Assembly: GCA_934569195.1 (NCBI GenBank)
Contig: CAKTKB010000019.1
Coordinates: 1-17,742 of the forward strand
Source of the DNA: an uncultured Oscillospiraceae bacterium
Lineage (GTDB): Bacteria; Bacillota; Clostridia; Oscillospirales; Oscillospiraceae
Direction: 5' to 3'
DNA length: 17,742 bases
The position numbers and the translations under genes were made by a program. Shown here piece after piece: positions 7,359-14,484 of this stretch; the first letter of the stretch is position 1, and each line of letters opens with the position of its first letter. Below the pieces are notes generated by a model. That model ran no database searches. It was not told the DNA's origin and saw only the letters and a list, made by a program, of their open reading frames with translations.

Positions 7359-8504
7359 TTACTTTGCGGTGACGGTGGTGCTACCGCTCTTGATGGCGTG
7401 ATAGTTTCCATCGCACTCCACCAGGGTCACGGTCTGCCCGGTCGCAATCGTCAAATCGCTCTTGCCGTCCCAGTCGCTCCACGCGGCCACATTGTCACCG
7501 TAAGAAACGCTCACAGCGCCGGTGCCGGCGGCGTATTTGTACTTATTCCCATGCGCGGCCTTGCCGGGAGAAACGCTCAACTTAGTGTCGCCGCTCTTAG
7601 TTCCAGCGGCGGAAGTCACGGTCAAGTTGCCAAGGGTTCCACCGTCGATGGTGCCCACCACAACGCCGTCAATGCGCTCGGCGAACAGCACCATGCCGTT
7701 GATAACGGTATCGGATGCGGTCATGTTGGTATAATCGGGCTCCTCATGGATGCCGATGTAGCCGGTGGCATCGGTGGTGAAGTCAAACACCTCTCCGAGG
7801 TCAGCGCCGTTCACGGGGATGTAGTACAGGACGATGTTGTCCTTGGCGGTGGCGTAAATCTTGCCTTTGGGAACGCTGGAGTTTAGGATTACAGTGCCCA
7901 GACCCAAGAAGTTCTCGACATAGGTCATGCCGAAAGCGGTCTGCAGGGTGATGTTGGCAGTTGCGAGATAGTCCGCAACATCCAGCGGGTTCATGAAATA
8001 CACCGCACCGATCTCATCATCCTCAAACAGAACCTGCAGATTACCCCACGCCTGCGCCAAGGTCGCCTGGAAAGTCGCGCCGCTCACAGCACCGCTGCCA
8101 GTAGCGAGGAAGTCAAAGAACTCCTTGCGGATGCCTTTCTGTACATCCTTCAGCATTTCGTCGGTGGTCATTTCCACCGCCTGATCGTAGCCGCGATCAG
8201 TGATTGCCTCGGCAGAGGTGGCCTTGCGCCACTTCTTCAGGGTAATCTCCTTGTAATTTACGGCCTCGGTCTTGTACTTGCTCAGGGGGATGGTCTCGCC
8301 TTCAGCAACAGCGCCGCTCTCCAGAGTGCCGGTGGCCTTGTAGCTCTTCAGCACGGTGCCGGCCTGCTTTGCGATCTTACGGGTAACGCCCAGGGCTTCC
8401 ATCAGCTTCTTGATGGAATAGCCGAACATTTCGGTGAACTCGATCTCGCGAACACGGGCAAGATCTTCCTTCTTAATCAGCTTAGGATCAACAGCCATTT
8501 TCAT
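7359..8504 (-). CDS. major capsid protein with C-terminal beta-sandwich-like extension
   Basis: This 381-residue protein sits right after the GP20-type scaffold gene. Residues 1-284 resemble an HK97-fold capsid protein: an N-terminal helical arm (VREIEFTEMFGYSIKKLMEA), an E-loop-like segment with YKATGTLESGAVAEGETIPLS, and a P-domain helix with ITDRGYDQAVEMTTDEMLKDV. FMNPLDVADYLATANI and NFLGLGTVILNSSVPKGKIY follow. Residues 285-381 form a separate Gly/Thr/Ser-rich beta domain ending TLVECDGNYHAIKSGSTTVTAK, which looks like a fused decoration or Ig-like domain on the capsid surface. The start is ATG at 8504 in an ATGA overlap with the scaffold stop. A second ATG two codons later is possible. 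Confidence 0.9.
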   Translation of the reverse strand: MKMAVDPKLIKKEDLARVREIEFTEMFGYSIKKLMEALGVTRKIAKQAGTVLKSYKATGTLESGAVAEGETIPLSKYKTEAVNYKEITLKKWRKATSAEAITDRGYDQAVEMTTDEMLKDVQKGIRKEFFDFLATGSGAVSGATFQATLAQAWGNLQVLFEDDEIGAVYFMNPLDVADYLATANITLQTAFGMTYVENFLGLGTVILNSSVPKGKIYATAKDNIVLYYIPVNGADLGEVFDFTTDATGYIGIHEEPDYTNMTASDTVINGMVLFAERIDGVVVGTIDGGTLGNLTVTSAAGTKSGDTKLSVSPGKAAHGNKYKYAAGTGAVSVSYGDNVAAWSDWDGKSDLTIATGQTVTLVECDGNYHAIKSGSTTVTAK

Positions 8505-9094
8505 TCTTCCTTTCTAAATAAATCCATATTTGCAGCGATTGCAGCACGCCGCTCTGCTCTGTCGGAGATTTGCATAATCTCGTCTTTTGTCATGGGTTTC
8601 CCGCCATCAATAAGCCGTCCGCCCATATCAACGCGAATAGCAGGCTTAGATACAAGTCCCTTATAGGTGCCATCTACGAGAGCGTCAAGGCTCTTGGTAT
8701 CCTTGATTTTCTCGCCGTCCAGCTCCAACGCGGCCATTTCTTCGCCACATCCACGCATGGCAAGGTCGAGATTTGCGCCGGTAATGTTTTTGCTCTCAAA
8801 GTAAGCACGGACAGCCTTTTCCTTTGCCGCCTTGCTTTCCTTTGCCGTGACGCCGGATTTATAAGCTTCAAAATCCGAATGTTCTTTTTCGTATTTCTCC
8901 TTATATCCGCCGTCACCTTCCGCCTTGAGGCCGTCCAACTCCTTCTGGACGCCGGGCAGCTTCTCCGCATCGGCCTTGTAGCGATCCACGTCCGCTTTCA
9001 GGCCGTCCACGGTATCGGTATGCGCTTCGATGATGGTATCCACCTGTTCGTCGGTAAGACCCATACCCTTCAGAAGTTTACGTGTAAGTGCCAT
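8501..9094 (-). CDS. scaffolding protein, Phage_GP20 family
   Basis: A 197-residue, highly charged helical protein with the features of the Phage_GP20 scaffold family. The N-terminal MALTRKLLKGMGLTDEQVDT helix is followed by a coiled coil (DGLKADVDRYKADAEKLPGV and onward to about residue 85). A C-terminal lobe then has AVRAYFESKNITGANLDLAM, the GGRLIDGGKPMTKDEIMQI segment and a final basic helix NMDLFRKEE. Such proteins organise capsid assembly and leave the shell before DNA enters. The gene precedes the capsid gene with a 4-base overlap. The ribosome binding site is AAAGGAAG. The 203 bases upstream carry the candidate opposite-strand RNA described separately. Confidence 0.92.
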   Translation of the reverse strand: MALTRKLLKGMGLTDEQVDTIIEAHTDTVDGLKADVDRYKADAEKLPGVQKELDGLKAEGDGGYKEKYEKEHSDFEAYKSGVTAKESKAAKEKAVRAYFESKNITGANLDLAMRGCGEEMAALELDGEKIKDTKSLDALVDGTYKGLVSKPAIRVDMGGRLIDGGKPMTKDEIMQISDRAERRAAIAANMDLFRKEE

Positions 9095-9196
9095 TTTCTA
9101 TCTTCCTTTCCCTTGTCCGCAGTCCGTCGCGGCGATAGATTGTATAAAAACCGCTGTACCTCGCGGGTTTTACCTAAAAATAATTGCGATTCTTTC

Positions 9197-9225
9197 TTGC
9201 TTTTTTCATGGAAGCGTGGTATAAC
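9197..9225 (+). promoter_or_regulatory. predicted sigma-A-type promoter on the opposite strand
   Basis: TTGCTT at 9197-9202 and TATAAC at 9220-9225 are separated by exactly 17 bases and point rightwards, against every gene nearby. Initiation would fall near 9232, just where the structured segment ending in a T-run terminator begins. Both hexamers match consensus in four to five positions. The prediction gains weight from the paired terminator rather than from the boxes alone. Confidence 0.55.
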
Positions 9226-9231
9226 CTAATC

Positions 9232-9298
9232 AAGAGAACCGGTCGTTGTCGGATTTATCCGCGCCCTGCGCGGTGTGATGGCGTGTCGGTTCTTTTTT
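9232..9298 (+). ncRNA. candidate small structured RNA, about 67 nt
   Basis: Between the minor capsid-toxin gene and the scaffold gene the plus strand carries a closed unit. AGAACCG (9235-9241) pairs with CGGTTCT (9287-9293) and is followed at once by six T (9293-9298). Inside it CCGCGC (9259-9264) pairs with GCGCGG (9268-9273) across a three-base loop. The T-run makes a terminator only in the plus direction, opposite to all surrounding genes, and a promoter-like pair lies at the right distance upstream. A plus-strand reading frame crosses the segment but has no ribosome binding site. If transcribed, the RNA would be complementary to the leader between the toxin-domain gene and the scaffold gene, and its read-through would be antisense to the toxin-domain end. 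I do not recognise an RNA family. Confidence 0.5.
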
Positions 9299-11040
9299 CA
9301 CGCCTTTTTTACGACAACAACAATATTCCCATTGCGAATAACGATAATCGTATCAACAAACGCCGTTTCTTTATCTTCGTAAATTCTTTGTATTTGAGAT
9401 TTTAAAACTGAGTCAGTAATTTTCTTTGCGTTTGTTAGATCAAGAATAAAGTTTTTGCTTTGCTTCCTCGCTTTTTTAATTCTATTTATTATCGTGTTTT
9501 CTCCAGCTTCTTTGCTAAGAGCTTTTAGGTCATACCCTTTGCCTCGGAACAAGTAATCCGGAGTCGAAATGCCTTGTGGGTTGTTGACGCGCGGAACCAT
9601 ATACAGTTCACCGCCGAATTCTTTTTCTAAGAGTTCGGCAATTTCTTTTTCATGGGGGCTATAGTCAAGAACGATATTATGCCCGTCAACCGTATATGTA
9701 GCCCCGTTCCTTGTGAATGACCTTAGCCCTTGAACGGTGTGACTATTTGGCGTTGCGTCTTTTCGCCACAACTCCGTTACATCAATATATCTGGAATCAG
9801 AGAACCCGCCAGTTTTCGGCTGTGTTATTAGTCGATTGGTTGGTGGTTCATAAGGCTCTGGCTTTGTATGCAACACTTTCATTCTCTCCGGCTGCTCCGG
9901 AAGCCCAGCTTCCGCACTGAACGCCTTGTATTTAGCGTTTAAACGCCGTAGCCGTATGTTTACTGCAGTCTCATCTTCATGCAATCCTGCGGCCTTGTAG
10001 GCGGCTTTTTCGCGCTTTAGCTTTCTAACTGTCCGCTCAATACGGCGCTGCATCTGGGTTGCCTCGTATGCTGTGTAATCCTTGCCATCAAACGTGCAGC
10101 CGTGCCCATCATCGATGTGCTCCAGCTGTGCATCTGTGTAGGTGCGCTCGGACACACCTTCAACCCATGGGAACCGCCTGTGTCTGCAGTTGGCTCCCTC
10201 CAGACCATCAACAGCGCCCAGACCGCACACCTCATAAATGCTCGGGTAAATGTCCCCGGCACGGACGCTGTAAACACGGCCTTGCCAATCCTTATGGCTC
10301 GACCACGGTGAAGGCCCCGGCTTATCACGCGCGCCAGCATGGGCGGAAACCTCAAAATATGGTGTCTCAAGGTATTCCGCCGATTGCTCCGTGTACTTCG
10401 CGCATATTTGCGAAACGCCTGTCATAACCGCCCGCCGCGCCGCCACATCGATCTGATCTCGATGGCCGCTCTCGTAGTCAACCACCTTCAATCCGCTATC
10501 GGCCAGTTCCTTAACGCTGCGTTTGATTGCCTCGTTATAAGAAATTGCTCCGCTTTGTATCATCATCTCCGCCGCATCTAAGGCGTGCTGGTACGCCTTG
10601 GCAGGGGGTAGCATTGTGCGGCCAGCGTCCACTAAAAAGCCCATTGAGCGCGTTATGTTGCGCAGTGTTTGCTTCGTCTGCTCGTATATTGCCCAAGTAT
10701 CTTCTACGCTTACCAGCGTTTCCGGCTGCGTGATGTGCGCAAGGTCAATCAACTCGGTGTAATACGTCTGGTTGCGCTCCACAACATCGTCAAGCAGCTT
10801 ATTCAATTTTGTTTCGCTGATACCTGAAGTTTTGCGTATGGCTTTCTCAATTTCTTTCAGATCGATGCCGTGTGACCGCAGCGCCTTGATGTCCTGCATC
10901 GTGACCTCGTTCAGCTCGTCCCGCAGTTTCAGGCGGGAGCATATCTCCATCAGCAGCGTGTTTTCAAGTCCACGGTACAGCTCTGCCAGTTCTTCTGGGA
11001 AAGCGTCCAAAATGGCAGGGGTAAACGGGAACGAGTTCAT
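9298..11040 (-). CDS. minor capsid protein fused to a C-terminal nuclease/toxin-like domain (580 aa)
   Basis: The start is ATG at 11040 (M-N-S-F-P-F-T-P), coupled by an ATGA overlap to a 29-codon ORF; an earlier ATG in frame has no ribosome binding site. Residues 1 to about 360 resemble Phage_min_cap2. They include helices with TWAIYEQTKQTLRNITRSMG, AARRAVMTGVSQICAKYTEQ, and the hallmark HAGARDKPGPSPWSSHKDWQ and LEGANCRHRRFPW with conserved Gly, Cys and His. After a Pro-rich linker (about 380-405) comes a distinct domain at about 450-580. It contains EKEIAELLEKEFGGELYMVP, STPDYLFRGKGYDLKAL and a basic helix NRIKKARKQSKNFILDL. Asp495 with Asp504-Leu-Lys506 gives a PD-(D/E)xK-like core, as in CdiA-CT-type tRNA/DNA nucleases. 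Minor head proteins carrying polymorphic toxin domains are known in Firmicute prophages. The protein would be carried in the virion and could be delivered with the DNA. No immunity gene is visible next to it. Confidence 0.85.
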   Translation of the reverse strand: MNSFPFTPAILDAFPEELAELYRGLENTLLMEICSRLKLRDELNEVTMQDIKALRSHGIDLKEIEKAIRKTSGISETKLNKLLDDVVERNQTYYTELIDLAHITQPETLVSVEDTWAIYEQTKQTLRNITRSMGFLVDAGRTMLPPAKAYQHALDAAEMMIQSGAISYNEAIKRSVKELADSGLKVVDYESGHRDQIDVAARRAVMTGVSQICAKYTEQSAEYLETPYFEVSAHAGARDKPGPSPWSSHKDWQGRVYSVRAGDIYPSIYEVCGLGAVDGLEGANCRHRRFPWVEGVSERTYTDAQLEHIDDGHGCTFDGKDYTAYEATQMQRRIERTVRKLKREKAAYKAAGLHEDETAVNIRLRRLNAKYKAFSAEAGLPEQPERMKVLHTKPEPYEPPTNRLITQPKTGGFSDSRYIDVTELWRKDATPNSHTVQGLRSFTRNGATYTVDGHNIVLDYSPHEKEIAELLEKEFGGELYMVPRVNNPQGISTPDYLFRGKGYDLKALSKEAGENTIINRIKKARKQSKNFILDLTNAKKITDSVLKSQIQRIYEDKETAFVDTIIVIRNGNIVVVVKKA

Positions 11041-11126
11041 TTCACAGTCCCCAAATACTTCCAATCTGGGTTTTCTTCTGTTCCGGCATTCACATAGCAA
11101 TCCATCGGCTCACTTTCGGTTCCCAT
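11037..11126 (-). CDS. small ORF, 29 aa, coupled to the minor capsid gene
   Basis: ATG at 11126 follows GAGGAGG by seven bases, one of the strongest ribosome binding sites in the window. The 29-residue frame (from M-G-T-E-S-E-P-M-D-C to Y-L-G-T-V-K) ends in TGA, overlapping the ATG of the minor capsid gene by four bases. It fills the gap between the metallopeptidase and minor capsid genes exactly. The minor capsid start itself has a weak ribosome binding site, so this ORF may exist to deliver ribosomes to it. It may also be a true small protein: acidic, one Cys, two aromatic residues near the C terminus. I recognise no family. Confidence 0.65.
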   Translation of the reverse strand: MGTESEPMDCYVNAGTEENPDWKYLGTVK

Positions 11127-11128
11127 CA

Positions 11129-11491
11129 CTATACCTCCTCGCTGTCTGTATCGGTAAACGCTCTCGCCAAATCGTCGATAATCTGGTGCATCAGTCTATC
11201 ACTCACGTTGTATTCGTCCTGACACCAGAAGGAAAATTTCAAGTGCAATAACTCATGCACCAGCGTCTTTTCAAAACTGAACGGAACAATGCGGTCTCCG
11301 TAGAACTTGGGGTCAATAATTTCAATACAGGCTGTTTTGATGGACTCTTGCCATTCAGTACATCCAGAAACTTTTTCCACGCTCATATCATCGGGATTGC
11401 AATGAGTTACAAGATTGATTCGCCAGTCCTGCAAGCCGAGCTTCCGCTTCCACTTTTTCAGCAGAGCAACTTCTTCAACTGTTGCTGTCAT
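11129..11491 (-). CDS. putative phage metallopeptidase (HExxH), 120 aa
   Basis: The start is ATG at 11491, overlapping the portal stop by one base (TGATG) with AGGAGGT six bases upstream. The longer open frame is only a shadow of the portal gene's end. The 120-residue protein carries a zinc-peptidase motif HELLH at residues 79-83 within TLVHELLHLKF. Before it come a basic N-terminal helix (EEVALLKKWKRKLGLQDW) and beta segments (WRINLVTH, KTACIEIID), as in SprT-like and phage-metallopeptidase families. The helix after the motif (DRLMHQIIDDLARAF) may hold the third ligand, but I cannot assign it. Its place between portal and minor capsid genes is compatible with a role in head morphogenesis, but a free-standing peptidase acting elsewhere is equally possible. 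Confidence 0.75.
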   Translation of the reverse strand: MTATVEEVALLKKWKRKLGLQDWRINLVTHCNPDDMSVEKVSGCTEWQESIKTACIEIIDPKFYGDRIVPFSFEKTLVHELLHLKFSFWCQDEYNVSDRLMHQIIDDLARAFTDTDSEEV

Positions 11492-12894
11492 CACTCTACC
11501 TCCTGTTGCTTCTCGTCCGTCATGTCCTGCATCTTCGGCAGCGCCGCCTTTGCGGTCGCTTCGTCCTCGTTCATCCACTTCATTCGGAACTCCCAGTCGT
11601 TCATGATGCCTGCGGTCAGAAGTTGCATATCGCGGGTAAAATCAGTCTGCTTGTCCTCAATGATAGAATCGTCAAAGTCGATAGAGATTTTGACTTCCTC
11701 ATCAAGCCCTGCGTCCATGTAGCGATTGCCCATGCGAAGCAGTGCCCTGCACAGCTCCTTGATCGCTTGCTCGAGCAGAATTTCGTGCTTCTTGATCGTT
11801 CGGAACATAGTGCTATTTTCGCTGATGACTTGCGTTGCAGTCGCGATGCTGCCCTGATTGAACTTGTAATGGTTCTCGCCGAATCCGCACTTGCTGGACA
11901 GGATGTTCAACATATCTTGCATACCGGTGTTAAACTCCGCCGTCCGCAACGACATATCGACCTGCTGTAAGATGTTTCCGTTTCCGCCTCTGTCCTCCGG
12001 CAGCACATAATAAACGGTCTCACGCTTATCGAACACCGGTCGACCGTCAATGCTCTTGGTGGCCTCTGGCTGTACCACAATGCGCTTCTTGCCAAGGACA
12101 AATTCATTCACATAGCTGTCATAGGTAATATCCACGCTTTTAAGCTGGTCGATGGCGTGGGCAAACACAGCCACGCCAAGCGGGTTATTTTCGTCGGAGT
12201 TTGCAATGTTCAGCCGGTCGATCACAAACTGCGGCTTGTCGATGCCGGTATGGATTACCGGAGGAATTGTCTCAAACCCCTTCACGCTGGCCAGCGGGAC
12301 TTCCTCTGCATCATACAGATGGTTCTCAATGTCATACTCGCCGTTGCGCAGCCTGTGCACTTGGATGTAAGTATATTCCGTGTCATCGACCTTCCGGGTG
12401 GATGCGAACGCACACTCGCGGATAACGCCGTTATCCCACGTCAGCGGGTAGATGTTCCCGGCGCTGACGTAGTTGATACGGATACGGCCAGAATCAACGA
12501 TCTCTGCCGTGTCGGGGTTAATCCCCATACCTTCCATTACCGGCACATATGAAACGGTTCCTACTGCCGCCTTGCGCTCCTGAGATTCGTTGGACTTGAC
12601 CTCCCAGTTATTGTCGGCAAAAACAGTATCAATAAATTCCTGTTCCTGTTTACCTTCAAGTGTGATGTTGACCCGCTCGTTCATTAAGAGGTTGGCCCAG
12701 TCCTCGCAGACCTTCTTCCCCATTCCCACCGAATACCGGTGACACTCCAACTCTTCAATGCCATTCCACACCGTATAGCTGTGGAAATCTTCAACGTTTC
12801 CCTTATACCATGCGTTCCACAGGTCGATCAGAGAGTAGAATTTGCTGTCGACCGTATCAAAACCAAGGTCTTTTAGTGCTCTGCGAATATTCAC
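11491..12894 (-). CDS. portal protein (A118/SPP1 Gp6-like)
   Basis: This 467-residue protein follows the large terminase subunit by four bases. It shows the features of the A118-type portal family: an N-terminal SKFYSLIDLWNAWYKGNVED segment, RYSVGMGKKVCEDWANLLMN, a beta-rich wing (GRIRINYVSAGNIYPLTWDN), AHAIDQLKSVDITYDSYVNE, and a C-terminal clip and crown with long charged helices (FRTIKKHEILLEQAIKELCR, WEFRMKWMNEDEATAKAALP). Twelve copies form the DNA channel at one capsid vertex and bind the terminase. The start codon is GTG at 12894, with GGACGGTGA upstream. The length is usual for the family. The C-terminal codons (Q-Q-E-V-E) contain the ribosome binding site of the next gene. Confidence 0.92.
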   Translation of the reverse strand: MNIRRALKDLGFDTVDSKFYSLIDLWNAWYKGNVEDFHSYTVWNGIEELECHRYSVGMGKKVCEDWANLLMNERVNITLEGKQEQEFIDTVFADNNWEVKSNESQERKAAVGTVSYVPVMEGMGINPDTAEIVDSGRIRINYVSAGNIYPLTWDNGVIRECAFASTRKVDDTEYTYIQVHRLRNGEYDIENHLYDAEEVPLASVKGFETIPPVIHTGIDKPQFVIDRLNIANSDENNPLGVAVFAHAIDQLKSVDITYDSYVNEFVLGKKRIVVQPEATKSIDGRPVFDKRETVYYVLPEDRGGNGNILQQVDMSLRTAEFNTGMQDMLNILSSKCGFGENHYKFNQGSIATATQVISENSTMFRTIKKHEILLEQAIKELCRALLRMGNRYMDAGLDEEVKISIDFDDSIIEDKQTDFTRDMQLLTAGIMNDWEFRMKWMNEDEATAKAALPKMQDMTDEKQQEVE

Positions 12895-12898
12895 TTTT

Positions 12899-14179
12899 TC
12901 ACCGTCCCATCATATGACCGGCACGCTCCAGGTCTTTGTAATAAGGCTCAATGCTGTACTCAAAGGCGTCAAGGCTGTCAATATCGGACGTTCCATCATC
13001 AAGGCGCTCGTCCTCAAACTTATCAGGATCATAGATCGCAGTTTGCAGCGCGTCGATCAGATGCGGGCAGTTGCGAGAAACCTTGAAACGACCCTGCTTC
13101 ATCAGCAGCACCACCAGCCGGATTCTATCTGTGATTTGCAGTTTCATTGCGTTCTTGACCTGCGTGCCGAGTTGCATCTTCTGCGCGGTATGATCTAACC
13201 CGCGAATCAGCACTGTTTCCGCGCTGTCTGCTCGTGTCTGGCTGTACCCATACTTTGCCGTCACCATCTGGGCAAACGTAGCAAAGCGCCGGTTCAGCGC
13301 GTCAGGGTCAATCTCTTCGTTCTTGATGTATTCCTCTTCCAGTGCGACAACGCGAAAGTCCTTTGTAATGCCGGTCGCCTGAAACTTCGTCGCGGACTTT
13401 GTGCCGCCGAAGTCAACGCCAATAGAAATGATTGAGAATCTGGTCCCGTTCTGCTCGGCCCATTCCAAAGGATCCCCAATCAAGTATTTCTCGGTGTTGT
13501 TGGCGAAATCCTTGTATACGACGCCTTCCGCCGCCACCCACAGGCCGCGAACATAGCGGTCGTAAAAGATACCAGCATACATATTCGCGTAGCGCTCAAG
13601 CGTTCTTTCGCTCAGGCCGGGGTTGTCAGTCATCTCGAAATGTAGATACAGTGTGTTCCGCTCACGGTGCCGCTTAATCCATTCCTGATAAAACCAGTGG
13701 TGCGGGCTTCCGGGGTTGCAAGAGAACCACAGCTTTGCACCGTCTACAGAGCAACGTGCAAGCGCCTGCTCCACAAACGAGCGCGGCATCAGCACCACTT
13801 CGTCCAGCAGCACACCTGCCAGCGTGCGACCCTGTATCAGCGTATAGCTTGCCTCGTCCTTACCGCCGAACACCTCAAAGTAATTCGTCACGGCTCCGCG
13901 CCGCACTTCCATCACCTTGTCGCCACGCCGCCAGCGAATGATATAGCGTTCCTTCGCAAGGCTCATTGCTGTGAACGGCACGATGATATTCTTGGTGCAG
14001 CTGTCCACCGTGCGGCCACACACGCCAAAACGCTGACCGTTGAAATTCTCCATCGCCCATCGGACAAACGCCCACATCATGATGGAGGTTTTGCCGGAAC
14101 GCACCGCGCCGTCACAGATCAAGGCATCATAGCGGCTGTATGGAAATGCAAGGATTTTTTTCTGCTTGTGGCTAATCAT
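12899..14179 (-). CDS. terL: terminase large subunit
   Basis: A 426-residue DNA-packaging motor with both enzymatic modules. The ATPase has Walker A GAVRSGKT at residues 24-31, Walker B GVLLDE at 122-127 and the coupling motif SCNPGSPHHW at about 153-162. The C-terminal RNase H-like nuclease shows GVDFGGTKSATKF (first Asp), a central RADSAETV (second Asp) and DIDSLDAFEYSIE near the end, matching the three-acid pattern. Overall it fits the PBSX/phage_term_2 type. The enzyme cuts concatemeric DNA and pumps it through the portal. The start at 14179 overlaps the upstream 102-aa gene by four bases, and the gene has no strong ribosome binding site of its own, so translation probably depends on that coupling. 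Confidence 0.96.
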   Translation of the reverse strand: MISHKQKKILAFPYSRYDALICDGAVRSGKTSIMMWAFVRWAMENFNGQRFGVCGRTVDSCTKNIIVPFTAMSLAKERYIIRWRRGDKVMEVRRGAVTNYFEVFGGKDEASYTLIQGRTLAGVLLDEVVLMPRSFVEQALARCSVDGAKLWFSCNPGSPHHWFYQEWIKRHRERNTLYLHFEMTDNPGLSERTLERYANMYAGIFYDRYVRGLWVAAEGVVYKDFANNTEKYLIGDPLEWAEQNGTRFSIISIGVDFGGTKSATKFQATGITKDFRVVALEEEYIKNEEIDPDALNRRFATFAQMVTAKYGYSQTRADSAETVLIRGLDHTAQKMQLGTQVKNAMKLQITDRIRLVVLLMKQGRFKVSRNCPHLIDALQTAIYDPDKFEDERLDDGTSDIDSLDAFEYSIEPYYKDLERAGHMMGR

Positions 14180-14484
14180 GGTCTGTCCGGATATTTCTGC
14201 TTAATCACAGAATAGCTTTTAATCTCCGCGTCAATTTCGAAGATGTCACTATAAATATCGTCATCTTCGTCATCACATAATGTCAACACCTGTTTTGCCG
14301 TCCCTTGTTTTTCAACCTCAATCCACCAAACGCCTAAGTCCTTTTTAGGATAGCCAATACGGATAATCGTCCCGTCAAAAAAACGGATACGAACATCATG
14401 GTCAAAACAGCCAATTTCGTCTTCTTTGTAAACGCTACCGTAAATTTCCACAAGGTCATCGCTGCAACCGTAAATCTTAATCAT
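14176..14484 (-). CDS. hypothetical protein between TerS and TerL (102 aa)
   Basis: The start is ATG at 14484 (M-I-K-I-Y-G-C-S-D-D-L-V-E-I), which overlaps the TerS stop by eight bases and has AAGGAG ten bases upstream. The TTG-initiated longer form leaves no room for the ribosome binding site. The product is acidic and looks like a small alpha/beta protein. It contains DHDVRIRFFDGTIIRIGYPK, then GVWWIEVEKQGTA, and an acidic CDDEDDDIYSDIFEIDAEI segment. I know this sort of protein only as an unassigned family seen in Clostridia mobile elements. Its bases are more AT-rich than the terminase genes around it, which suggests a later insertion between two genes that are usually adjacent. Confidence 0.8.
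   Translation of the reverse strand: MIKIYGCSDDLVEIYGSVYKEDEIGCFDHDVRIRFFDGTIIRIGYPKKDLGVWWIEVEKQGTAKQVLTLCDDEDDDIYSDIFEIDAEIKSYSVIKQKYPDRP

Noticed and set aside
9184..9405. Plus-strand frame of 73 codons crossing the candidate small RNA
   Set aside because: No ribosome binding site precedes either ATG, and it runs through a terminator hairpin and then antisense to the minor capsid gene. The RNA reading explains the segment better.
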